Shown one piece after another: positions 7,690-17,825 of a DNA stretch of 17,921 bases. This DNA is from an uncultured Granulosicoccaceae bacterium. Lineage in GTDB: Bacteria > Pseudomonadota > Gammaproteobacteria > Granulosicoccales > Granulosicoccaceae. The notes beneath the pieces are model-generated. The model saw only the letters and a program-made list of their open reading frames with translations. It made no database searches and was not told where the DNA came from. The position numbers and the translations under genes were made by a program. The stretch covers positions 1 through 17,921 of the forward strand of contig CALFBL010000238.1 of the NCBI GenBank assembly GCA_937951695.1, given 5' to 3'. How positions within the stretch are numbered: the first letter of the stretch is position 1; every line of letters starts with the position of its first letter.

Positions 7690-7801
7690 CGACTTACTCA
7701 CAATAATAATGTGGGTAGTATAACTTAGAGGTAGTGGGTTGCCCTGCACCCGATTCGATCATCCATGATCAAATTCAACTGTTTAGATTAAGGGCCACGG
7801 T

Positions 7802-8926
7802 CTAGCGAGTGAATAACTCAACGCGTCGATTACGCTCTCGTCCGGCCGCTGTCTCGTTGGAGTCGATGGGTTGGGTTTCACCAAAAGCCCGAGCCTCAAT
7901 GCGGTTCACGTCTATGCCACGGTCTACCAGAAATTTCGAAACCGAAATTGCTCGCTCATAAGATAATGTCTGGTTGTAGCCGTCGTCACCCACACTGTCT
8001 GTGTGAGACGCTATTCCGATGGGTGTTGATGGGCATTCTGCCAACCGTACCGCAACCTCTTGCAGAATACTGCCGGCCTCGGGAGTCAGTTGAGCCGAGT
8101 TTGTCTGAAATTTCACCCCTTCCAGAGTGCCTCTAAACTCGCTGCACGAATCGTAGGGAATTTCTTCGACAACCGGAGCCACGACTACGGCCGGTACAGA
8201 GGGCGCGACCATGGGCGCAGGAATCACTGGCGCGGGCGCTGAAACGGTTTCAAGCTGACGCGTGCGATTACGGCGTCCGAGGCGATAGATCAAGCCCAAT
8301 TGCGCAAAGCGAGCATCTTCTTCAAAAGCGATGCCTTCGAGACGTAGGCCCAGTCCAATGCGGGTCATGTATTCGAGGCCGGCACCTAGCAAAAAGTGCG
8401 CTCCGTTGACCTGTTCAAACTCGACACCACCTTCCGCAGAATTTTTCAGCGCGGCGAAGCCGAGCCGACCAAAGCCACTAAAACCTTCTCGCTTGAAATT
8501 GTGACGGTTCTTGCCAAAATAGTAAAGGGCGCTACCGCCAAAGGTTCGGTAGCTGATCGAACCCTGAGGCGAGATGCCAGCGCTGCCGAGATCCGCAGCG
8601 TGCAATTCAATCGCCAGCTGACGCGACAGATCGAGCCCGAGTGTGATCTGGCCAGCGCCGTCAACGCGACTATTGACATCGACACCGGGCACTTGGCTGG
8701 TGTCGGGTTCGATGAAGGCTGAGCCGAATCCGATGCCGGCGTATACATGCCGTTGAATACGGTTCTCGTATTTCGGGTTTGCATCGCGGGTCTGTCGCAG
8801 CTCGGTGCTCTGGCCGGGATAAGACGCTGAGGGATTCGTGAATGAAGAACAGCCGGTAGCTAGTAGCAAGGTGACGCTTAGCAAGACTAGACGCTTAAAA
8901 AGGGGATTTTGATTTTCCATTGGCAT
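7802..8926 (-). CDS. OmpA-domain lipoprotein with an N-terminal beta-barrel-like region
   Basis: This 374-residue envelope protein starts with a lipoprotein signal peptide: basic KR at 11-12, hydrophobic 13-22, lipobox LATGC with Cys26. Ser-Ser follows, which is compatible with outer-membrane sorting. Residues 60-216 are alternating strands (YAGIGFGSAF, ITLGLDLSRQLAIELHAADL, SALYYFG, FGRLGFAAL, AHFLLGAGLEYMTRIGLGLRLEG, FAQLGLIYRLG) like an eight-stranded OmpA-type barrel. A Pro/Ala/Val linker spans 228-256. The C-terminal OmpA domain (about 265-372) contains FQTNSAQLTPEA, SHTDSVGDDGYNQTLSYERA (307-326) and ERNRRVEL. Asp310 and Arg325 are the residues that bind diaminopimelate of peptidoglycan. 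Cys261 and Cys298 could form a disulfide. The start is ATG 8926, with ATG 8920 as alternative. Its role is likely tethering the outer membrane to peptidoglycan. The combination of lipid anchor and barrel is unusual. Confidence 0.92.
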   Translation of the reverse strand: MPMENQNPLFKRLVLLSVTLLLATGCSSFTNPSASYPGQSTELRQTRDANPKYENRIQRHVYAGIGFGSAFIEPDTSQVPGVDVNSRVDGAGQITLGLDLSRQLAIELHAADLGSAGISPQGSISYRTFGGSALYYFGKNRHNFKREGFSGFGRLGFAALKNSAEGGVEFEQVNGAHFLLGAGLEYMTRIGLGLRLEGIAFEEDARFAQLGLIYRLGRRNRTRQLETVSAPAPVIPAPMVAPSVPAVVVAPVVEEIPYDSCSEFRGTLEGVKFQTNSAQLTPEAGSILQEVAVRLAECPSTPIGIASHTDSVGDDGYNQTLSYERAISVSKFLVDRGIDVNRIEARAFGETQPIDSNETAAGRERNRRVELFTR

Positions 8927-9078
8927 GATCTGGTTAATTGAGAGTCAGTGCGCTTTCTCTCTAGAGGAAGCGATATTGAGTCCTATCGGCCTGATCCAGC
9001 TTAGAAAGAGCCATCCGGGTAAAAACGTTACAATTGTATTCGAATGGCCAAATACCTCGGTACTGAGTGCAGAAACCT
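8927..9078. promoter_or_regulatory. Divergent promoter region with a 10-bp palindrome
   Basis: This 152-bp gap separates the leftward OmpA-domain gene from the rightward hydrolase gene and must hold both promoters. A perfect palindrome TACAATTGTA lies at 9029-9038, 41 bp before the hydrolase start. No promoter hexamer pair is strong enough to name. Confidence 0.4.
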
Positions 9079-9915
9079 ATGATGCCTGAGTTGACTCCGG
9101 AGACAATATTCTCTCGCCGGTGGGAGCCTGCGTCGATTGCCAACACGGTTGGGCAAGGCCGCGGCATCTACTTGCTGCATGGAACTGGCGAACACGGCAA
9201 GCGATACGATGAGTTCGCAACCCGTTTAACCGAGGCGGGGTGGTTGGTGGCTGCTCATGATCACGTTGGCCACGGACAATCCTCAGGGCAGCGTGGTCTG
9301 CTTCGACCCGCCAATGGGCTGGCGCATTACGCTATGCCGCAAATTGTACGATTTGCTGACGAGGTCGGTGCCCCGCCGATTTTGTTTGGCCACAGCCTGG
9401 GTGGCGTGCTGGCCGCAGAACTGGTGCTTAAGTATCACGTCAATGTCAGCGCACTGGTATTGTCAGCGCCGGCGTTCCGACCCCGGATATCGTTGCTAAA
9501 TCGAATTAAGCTGAATTTGCTGTACGGGGTTGCCCCGGATAAAGTTATTGAGCTGCCGCATAGACCTGAACTGTTGACTCGTGACGAGTGTAAACAGCAG
9601 GCGGCCCGACAGGATGAACTCATACATGGGTTTAAGTCGGCAAGACTGGTGCGCTGGATGTTTGATACCGGTGCTGAATCCATCAAGCTTGCGTCAGGGT
9701 TGTCGGTGCCGGCGTTGGTACTGATTGCCCAACAAGACCCAGTTGTTGATCCTGCCGCCATTCGCTCGTGGGCGGCGGCAGCACCGCCTGATCTCGTAAC
9801 GCAATACGAATACGCCGAAGGGTTGCACGAACTGTTTAATGAGATGCCCGATGTGCGTGCACAAATTACCGACGATACATTAGCGTGGCTGGCAAAACTT
9901 GCGGGTCAGTTTTAG
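9079..9915 (+). CDS. Alpha/beta hydrolase, monoacylglycerol lipase-like (Hydrolase_4)
   Basis: This 278-residue cytoplasmic serine hydrolase has the monoglyceride-lipase / lysophospholipase layout. The oxyanion motif is LLHGTGEHGKRYDEFATRL (32-50, HGxGEHxxRY type), then AAHDHVGHGQSSGQRG (58-73). The nucleophile elbow GHSLGG has Ser106. The acid is probably Asp220 in AQQDPVVD, and the base His250 in EGLHELFNE. The lid region 133-205 is typical in length. The likely substrate is a monoacylglycerol or other short ester; the exact one is not visible. The frame is open from a GTG at 9067, but the ATG at 9079 (or ATG 9082) is more usual. Its stop codon overlaps the stop of the convergent fdhD gene. 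Confidence 0.92.
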   Translation: MMPELTPETIFSRRWEPASIANTVGQGRGIYLLHGTGEHGKRYDEFATRLTEAGWLVAAHDHVGHGQSSGQRGLLRPANGLAHYAMPQIVRFADEVGAPPILFGHSLGGVLAAELVLKYHVNVSALVLSAPAFRPRISLLNRIKLNLLYGVAPDKVIELPHRPELLTRDECKQQAARQDELIHGFKSARLVRWMFDTGAESIKLASGLSVPALVLIAQQDPVVDPAAIRSWAAAAPPDLVTQYEYAEGLHELFNEMPDVRAQITDDTLAWLAKLAGQF

Positions 9916-10790
9916 CTTAGGTCACGCATGCCTTTTGTGGGAGGGGACGCCATTCTGGCGGGTGGGATGGCATCAAACTCAACGTGCTCAGCACCGTTGT
10001 AGACCAAAAAGTGTTTGCCCTTGGCGCGTGCGATCATCGTCATACCGATCTCTTGCGCCAGCTCAAGCCCCATTTGCGTGACGCCGCTGCGTGACAACAA
10101 AGTCGGTATGCCCATAAACGCGGTTTTCATGACAATCTCAGAGGTCAATCGCCCCGTGGTGTAGAAAGTCTTGTCGCCACCGTTGATGTCGTCCAGCCAC
10201 ATTCGTCCTGCGATGGCATCGGCTGCGTTGTGGCGCCCGACATCTTCAATGTGCATCAATGAATCGGTAGTACTGCACAAACCGCAGCCGTGCACGGCGC
10301 CGGAAACGCGATACACCTCGTTCAGCTGACCGACGTTTTTGATGAGTGAATAAATATCGGATTGTTTCAGAGCGGGCGGTGTCAGTTGCATTTCGTATAA
10401 CTTATCGACTGTGCAACTGAATATGGTGCCCTGACCGCAACCGCTGGTTACGATGCGTCGTTGCATTTTTTCTTGCCAGTCAGCGATACCGCTACCGGCG
10501 TGTGTGGTGATGTCAACCAGCTCGCGGTCCCAATCTACTATCACCGATCGAATCTGCGCAAGCTCTTCAATGAGTTGCTGATTGCGGATGTAACCCAGCG
10601 CCAATGCCTCAGGCTCGGTGCCCAGCGTCATCAGTGTGACAACTTCAAGACCATCGACACGAAGCGTTAACGGGACTTCACCCGGTATGTGGGCGTCTAT
10701 GTGATCCCCAAACTCGTTGACAGCTTCGATGGCGTGCGCGGGCGAGAGCCCTTCATCGCTGAGTGTGGGCTGCTGGGAATTTGACGTCAT
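9912..10790 (-). CDS. fdhD: Formate dehydrogenase accessory sulfurtransferase FdhD
   Basis: FdhD receives sulfur from a cysteine desulfurase (IscS in E. coli) and delivers it to the molybdenum/bis-MGD cofactor of formate dehydrogenases. The 292-residue protein shows EVPLTLRVDG (38-47), LGTEPEALALGYI (56-68), RIVTSGCGQGTIF (112-124), GAVHGCGLC (164-172), IEDVGRHNAADAIAG (181-195), and TTGRLTSEIVMKTAFMGIP (211-229). In E. coli FdhD the essential CxxC lies in a TGCGVCG-type loop. Here that loop reads SGCGQGT, so only Cys118 remains, while a new CxxC (Cys169-Cys172) stands in the later VHGCGLC segment. The ATG at 10790 overlaps the stop of the argE-like gene as ATGA, which indicates translational coupling. 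No formate dehydrogenase subunit is visible in the window. The frame extends to a non-ATG codon at 10844 inside argE; this is rejected. Confidence 0.93.
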   Translation of the reverse strand: MTSNSQQPTLSDEGLSPAHAIEAVNEFGDHIDAHIPGEVPLTLRVDGLEVVTLMTLGTEPEALALGYIRNQQLIEELAQIRSVIVDWDRELVDITTHAGSGIADWQEKMQRRIVTSGCGQGTIFSCTVDKLYEMQLTPPALKQSDIYSLIKNVGQLNEVYRVSGAVHGCGLCSTTDSLMHIEDVGRHNAADAIAGRMWLDDINGGDKTFYTTGRLTSEIVMKTAFMGIPTLLSRSGVTQMGLELAQEIGMTMIARAKGKHFLVYNGAEHVEFDAIPPARMASPPTKGMRDLS

Positions 10791-11968
10791 GAGTGTGTGG
10801 GGTCGGTTAAGCGATCTTTGAGTTTGCATAGCATGGCAAGACATTGCTCCAGCTGGTCAAGGGCGAGGTATTCGTCGGGTTTATGGGCTTGGGTAATTGA
10901 GCCTGGACCGCAAACAACCGCGTTCATGCCGATAGACTGAAACAAGCCTGCTTCGGTTCCAAACGCTACCAGCTCTGCGCCATTGGCGCCGGTGAGTGTT
11001 GTCATAAGATCCCGCGCCGCGTTGTGCTCCATCGGTTCAAGCCCGGGTACCTCGCCATGGCAATGGGTATGGATGCTGGCCGCGGGGTGAACCGCTTGCA
11101 TCTGCGGTAGCAGGGTATCGTCGACGTAATTCTGCAGATCGTTTTTTACCAGATCAGCATCCCCCTCCTGGACAGGACGCATCTCCCAATCTACATGCGC
11201 TTTACCGACAATCACGTTCGGTGCAACCCCACCGTGAATACCGCCGATGTTGATGGTGGTCTCGGGTGGTTCAAAGCGACTGTCTGTGGGTGCTCGATCT
11301 CGCAGAGTCTGGCGAAGACTCATTAAACGCATGACATAACGAGTTGCGTACTCGGCAGCGTTAACCCCTTGCGCGGGCGCCGAGCCATGTCCTTCCAAAC
11401 CAACAAACTGTGTGCTGTATTCATAACAACCTTTGTGACCTTCGATCACTCGCATGTCGGTGGGCTCGCCAATGATGACGATGTGTGGTTTGACCCCAAG
11501 ACGGACAATATCGGCAACCAAGCTGCGAGCGCCGATGCATCCGGTCTCTTCATCGTGAGTAAACGCAAAGTGAATAGGGCGCTTGAGTGCTGTGTCGGCA
11601 AAGCCCGGCGCCATCGCCAAACAGGCGGCAATGAATCCCTTCATGTCACAGCTGCCACGACCGTATAATTTGCCATCGCGTTCCGTCATTACGAACGGAT
11701 CATGCGTCCAGTCCTGCTCGACTACAGGTACAACGTCGGTATGGCCCGATAACACAATGCCGCCGTCAACATCCGGGCCGAGTGTTGCGAACAAATTGGC
11801 TTTGGTGCCGGGCTCGTTCTGGAAGACGCTGACACGAGCACCGAGCGTTTCAAGTTTTTGCCGCACCGATTCAATTAGCTCCAAATTGCTGTCGGTTGAC
11901 ACGGTGGGAAAAGCAATGAGCTCTTTGAGTAGAGCTTTGGTCTTGTCGAGAGGTGTCGTGGTGCTCAC
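10787..11968 (-). CDS. argE: ArgE-type acetylornithine deacetylase (M20 family)
   Basis: This is a 393-residue cytoplasmic metallo-deacetylase. ArgE proteins release acetate from N2-acetylornithine and relatives accept other N-acyl amino acids. The dinuclear zinc site is complete: SGHTDVVP (74-81, His76 and catalytic Asp78), GRGSCDMKGFIAA (103-115, Asp108), HDEETGCIGA (138-147, Glu140 and Glu141), IGEPTDM (166-172, Glu168), and CGPGSITQAHKPDEY (353-367, His362). GTEAGLFQ (337-344) is typical of the ArgE branch rather than DapE or carboxypeptidase G2. The frame opens at a TTG (11992) inside doeA; I prefer the GTG at 11968, ten bases after the doeA stop. The gene sits between doeA and fdhD. Because N-acetyl-2,4-diaminobutyrate is one methylene shorter than acetylornithine, it may act as the second enzyme of ectoine breakdown. 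That role is inference; arginine synthesis is the default alternative. Confidence 0.9.
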   Translation of the reverse strand: MSTTTPLDKTKALLKELIAFPTVSTDSNLELIESVRQKLETLGARVSVFQNEPGTKANLFATLGPDVDGGIVLSGHTDVVPVVEQDWTHDPFVMTERDGKLYGRGSCDMKGFIAACLAMAPGFADTALKRPIHFAFTHDEETGCIGARSLVADIVRLGVKPHIVIIGEPTDMRVIEGHKGCYEYSTQFVGLEGHGSAPAQGVNAAEYATRYVMRLMSLRQTLRDRAPTDSRFEPPETTINIGGIHGGVAPNVIVGKAHVDWEMRPVQEGDADLVKNDLQNYVDDTLLPQMQAVHPAASIHTHCHGEVPGLEPMEHNAARDLMTTLTGANGAELVAFGTEAGLFQSIGMNAVVCGPGSITQAHKPDEYLALDQLEQCLAMLCKLKDRLTDPTHS

Positions 11969-11978
11969 ACAGAGTCCA

Positions 11979-13163
11979 TCAAGGTTTAACAAAAAGCTTA
12001 CGCGGAAAATGGCACAAGGGTTCGGCGGCGCCTGAGGTTTTGATCAAAATGGTTTCGGTCGTCTCCAGCCCCCAATTCTCCATCCAAAGAGCCGGCATAA
12101 AATGAAAGGTCATACCCGGCTGCAGTACAGTGGTGTCGATGTCGCGCAATGACATAGTGCGCTCGCCCCAATCGGGTGGATACGATAAACCGATTGGATA
12201 GCCGCAGCGGTTGCTTCGTTCGATACCGGCTTTACTGAGCTCATTGTGCAAGGCATTGGCGATATCGCAGGTGCGATTGCCAGCAACCGCGGCATTCAGT
12301 CCGGCTTCTATGCCAGCGTTAAGCGCTTCCGATGCACTCATCATCTCCGCGGGAGGGGTGCCAAGAAATACCGTACGGCACAGCGGGGCGTGGTAGCGCC
12401 GGTAGCAACCGGACAATTCGAAAAATGTGGCTTCGCCGTGCTTCATGGGCGAGCCATCCCAAGTGAGATGTGGGGCGGTGGCGTCTTTGCCCGACGGTGT
12501 TAACGGCACGATGGCGGGATAATCGCCCCAGTCATCTCCCACACCCAAGGTGGCCACGCGTTGAATCTCGGCCACCAATGCGTTTTTACGCAAGCCAGGT
12601 TCGGCAAGCTCCATCGCTACCCGCAGCATGGATTCCGAAATGCGCGCCGCTCGGCGCATGAATTCCAGTTCTGGCTCTGATTTGATGGCACGGCACCAAT
12701 TGACCATGGCTGTGGCATCGACCAGCTCAGTGTTCGACAGGCAATCCGTTAATACGGCATGGGCTTTGGCCGAGTAGTAAAAATTCTCCATTTCGACCCC
12801 AATGCGGAGTTGACCGGGCAAGATCGATTTTACTTGGTCAGCGAGATGCTCCATCGGGTGGCAGTCAGAGGATTGAACAAAATGATCGGGGTACCCGACA
12901 ACTTGATCATCAGGCATCCACACGGTGCGCCTGGCGCCAGCGGTGTCCTGGGCTCGACCCCACCACAGTGGGGGCTGGTCGTGCTGCACGATGACAGCCT
13001 GGTGGACGTAGAAGGACCAGCCATCATAGCCTGTCAGCCAAGCTTGATTGGATGGGTCGGTGACGATCAGGGCCTCGAGCCGTTTGTCTGCCATAGTGCG
13101 ACGGGCGAGGTCGAGGCGCCGATCGTATTCGGTTTGTGTGAACGGAGTCCGGTCTGTGAACAT
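11979..13163 (-). CDS. doeA: Ectoine hydrolase DoeA (EutD), M24 peptidase-fold family
   Basis: DoeA/EutD opens the ectoine ring to N-acetyl-L-2,4-diaminobutyrate in ectoine catabolism, in the cytoplasm. The 394-residue sequence has the two-domain creatinase/aminopeptidase-P layout: N-terminal domain about 1-155, pita-bread domain 165-390. Segments I recognise as DoeA-specific are DPSNQAWLTGYDGWSFYVHQ (36-55), WWGRAQDTAGARRTVWM (67-83), VGYPDHFVQS (89-98), DYPAIVPLTPSGKDATAPHL (214-233), FFELSGCYRRYHAPLCRTVFLG (247-268), GYPIGLSYPPDWGERTMSL (321-339) and FHFMPALWMENWGLETTETI (353-372). The M24 metal ligands are altered: the usual Asp...Asp pair is replaced by Glu249 and His258. His232 and Glu367/Glu370 remain near their expected places. 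This fits DoeA rather than Xaa-Pro peptidases. It is the first gene of the leftward doeA-argE-fdhD cluster. Confidence 0.92.
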   Translation of the reverse strand: MFTDRTPFTQTEYDRRLDLARRTMADKRLEALIVTDPSNQAWLTGYDGWSFYVHQAVIVQHDQPPLWWGRAQDTAGARRTVWMPDDQVVGYPDHFVQSSDCHPMEHLADQVKSILPGQLRIGVEMENFYYSAKAHAVLTDCLSNTELVDATAMVNWCRAIKSEPELEFMRRAARISESMLRVAMELAEPGLRKNALVAEIQRVATLGVGDDWGDYPAIVPLTPSGKDATAPHLTWDGSPMKHGEATFFELSGCYRRYHAPLCRTVFLGTPPAEMMSASEALNAGIEAGLNAAVAGNRTCDIANALHNELSKAGIERSNRCGYPIGLSYPPDWGERTMSLRDIDTTVLQPGMTFHFMPALWMENWGLETTETILIKTSGAAEPLCHFPRKLFVKP

Positions 13164-13569
13164 CGTAGGGGTATCCCAGTCGGGTGATTACCGCGCAAAT
13201 CGTTACCAGAGGTTCAGACAATGAGATACGCCCATTGAATTTATAGCGGAAGAGTACCAAGTTTTCGACTTCCTGGATGGCAGTCGGGAACCATATTTGC
13301 GGGGAAAGATCGAAATCTTCGACTGCTACACTCAGGTGTAATGTGAGCGGCCGCGCCGGTCTACGGCAGTGTTTGTCGGTGAAGTTCGCGGTGAGGGCTA
13401 CAGTGAGGCGGAAGGATGTTGGCATGCTCTTGGTATGTAGCTTACTTGATCGTCGGCTAGCCCATCGCTCAGGCCGTAGGGCGTAGCTGTACCAACAGGC
13501 TTAAGAGGTGGACGTCAATCGCAGCGTGGTTGGCTTTCAATTGTATTTTCAACTCAGGAATTTTGATCG
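13164..13569. other. Divergent intergenic region between doeA and dsbA (406 bp)
   Basis: No supported gene is seen. Frames 13024-13425 (minus) and 13277-13486 (plus) lack ribosome sites and known domains. A short plus-strand stretch from 13234 to a stop at 13336-13338 reads like protein (EEYQVFDFLDG, EIFDCYTQV) but has an upstream stop and no start codon; it may be a remnant. The region must carry the promoters of both neighbours. I could not pick a convincing hexamer pair for either. The dsbA ribosome site (CAGGAA, 13555-13560) is clear. Confidence 0.55.
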
Positions 13570-14235
13570 ATGAAGAATTCACGTCGCCGCTTTTTAGAAC
13601 AATCCACAGTATTGGGTGTGGCTGGAATGGTCTCCGCTGCTGGGGCGGTATCACTGTTGCCCGCAGCAACCGCCAGTGCGCAAGCTGCTGCCGGTTATGA
13701 AGTTCTGGCAAATCCGATGAACACGGCCGATCCGGATAAGATTGAAGTGCTGGAATTTTTCTGGTTCGGCTGTCCGCATTGCTTCGCTTTTGAGCCAGCG
13801 ATAAACGACTATCACCAAAATAAACCTGAGTACGTCTCGTTTTCCCGCGAAGCGCCGCCGCTTAACCCGCAATGGGAGCCGCATTCAAGAATGTTCTACG
13901 CGGCCCGTAGCTTGGGAATAATCGACGAAGTGCTCGACCCCATATTCGATGAAATCCATTTGAAGAAAAATCGATTGGTGAAGCCGAAAGCCGTGGGCAA
14001 ATTCATCGAATCACTGGATGTCGGTGTAGATTCTGAGAAATTCCAAAGCACCATGAAATCCTTCGCGGTCGATGCCGGATTACGGCGCTCGGTACAGCTC
14101 GCTCAGCAGTCAAAAATTACCGGTGTCCCTGCCATCATCGTCAACGGTAAATACCGCACCAGTGTCTCTATAGCGGGTGGTAACGAACAGACGATTGAAG
14201 TCATCAAACGATTGGTTGAACTCGAACGCGTCTAG
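13570..14235 (+). CDS. dsbA: Thiol:disulfide interchange protein DsbA with Tat-like signal
   Basis: This is a periplasmic oxidase of 221 residues that donates a disulfide to exported proteins and is re-oxidised by DsbB in the known system. The thioredoxin-fold domain has EFFWFGCPHCFAFEP (62-76) with Cys68-Pro-His-Cys71, exactly the DsbA CPHC dipeptide, and the cis-proline loop TGVPAIIVNG (184-193, Pro187). The signal peptide is unusual: SRRRFLEQS (4-12) fits the twin-arginine consensus SRRxFLK closely. It is followed by a weakly hydrophobic Gly/Ala-rich core and an Ala-x-Ala end (ASA at 35-37). DsbA proteins of E. coli use the SRP/Sec route. A ribosome site CAGGAA (13555-13560) precedes the ATG by nine bases. 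It stands alone, convergent with the kinase gene. Confidence 0.95.
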   Translation: MKNSRRRFLEQSTVLGVAGMVSAAGAVSLLPAATASAQAAAGYEVLANPMNTADPDKIEVLEFFWFGCPHCFAFEPAINDYHQNKPEYVSFSREAPPLNPQWEPHSRMFYAARSLGIIDEVLDPIFDEIHLKKNRLVKPKAVGKFIESLDVGVDSEKFQSTMKSFAVDAGLRRSVQLAQQSKITGVPAIIVNGKYRTSVSIAGGNEQTIEVIKRLVELERV

Positions 14236-14256
14236 GTGTTAGAAACCGGTTTTAGA

Positions 14257-14284
14257 CTCTCTGCGTCCGGGTTGGCGCAGAGAG
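14257..14284. terminator. Hairpin between convergent dsbA and kinase genes
   Basis: CTCTCTGCG (14257-14265) pairs perfectly with CGCAGAGAG (14276-14284) over nine base pairs with a 10-nt loop, 22 bp after the dsbA stop. There is no T-run on either side, so it is a terminator candidate only by position and stability; it could instead protect 3' ends after Rho termination. Confidence 0.5.
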
Positions 14285-14323
14285 CCCAGTCCGCCAATAA
14301 GGCAGATGCTAACTTTTACGGGT

Positions 14324-17470
<3,147 letters not shown>

Positions 17471-17825
17471 TTATAACCAGGGTCTGCTGGCAACATTAAC
17501 CTAGGGTTTTTAACGGAAAAACTGCACTTTACTTAACTAATAACTTAGGTTTCTATGCTGGGCGCGACGAAAATTAGTCGCTGGATCAGCTTTTCAGGCT
17601 TATCCACGCTTGGTGCGCGTCGTATCCTAAAGTCTCTGGCTGTGCACGGCCCGGCCGCTAATTTGGGCAGCCGCATCGGTGTCTACCTCGATCCCGAGCT
17701 GAACCGGAACGGCTCCAACCCCGTCCGCCTCATCGTGAGGCGTTTGTCGCGTCGAGGCCAATACAACAGCCCGTTTGGCACCAGCGGGAGAGGAGAACGT
17801 TAGTGCCAAACGGGGTAACTCAATG
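17471..17825. other. Region upstream of the kinase gene, no assigned gene
   Basis: An AT-rich stretch (17471-17555) probably carries the kinase promoter. From about 17640 to 17800 the DNA is GC-rich, and frames are open on both strands in the same codon phase (plus 17555-17803, minus 17627-17809). Each shows some coding-like periodicity, but neither resembles a family I know and neither has a ribosome site. At most one can be real. A 12-bp inverted repeat lies at 17770-17814. Confidence 0.45.
17770..17814. repeat. 12-bp perfect inverted repeat, possible terminator
   Basis: CCCGTTTGGCAC (17770-17781) and GTGCCAAACGGG (17803-17814) are perfect complements separated by 21 bases. The hairpin begins 11 bases beyond the stop of the leftward frame that enters at the right edge, where a terminator would be expected, but no T-run follows. 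A protein-binding site or mobile-element end is also possible. Confidence 0.7.

Noticed and set aside
7757..7770. GATCAT-CC-ATGATC inverted repeat between the OmpA and acyltransferase genes
   Set aside because: Six-base arms are too short to stand out by themselves, and there is no T-run or known operator match.
11979..13163. Reading the M24 gene as an Xaa-Pro aminopeptidase
   Set aside because: Segments such as DPSNQAWLTGYDGWSFYVHQ and the altered metal ligands match ectoine hydrolases and not prolidases.
13024..13425. 133-codon minus-strand frame at the doeA 5' end
   Set aside because: It overlaps the well-supported doeA start in another frame, has no ribosome site and no domain.
17555..17809. 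Overlapping frames on both strands, same codon phase
   Set aside because: At most one can be coding, and neither has a ribosome site or known domain; kept only as a region note.
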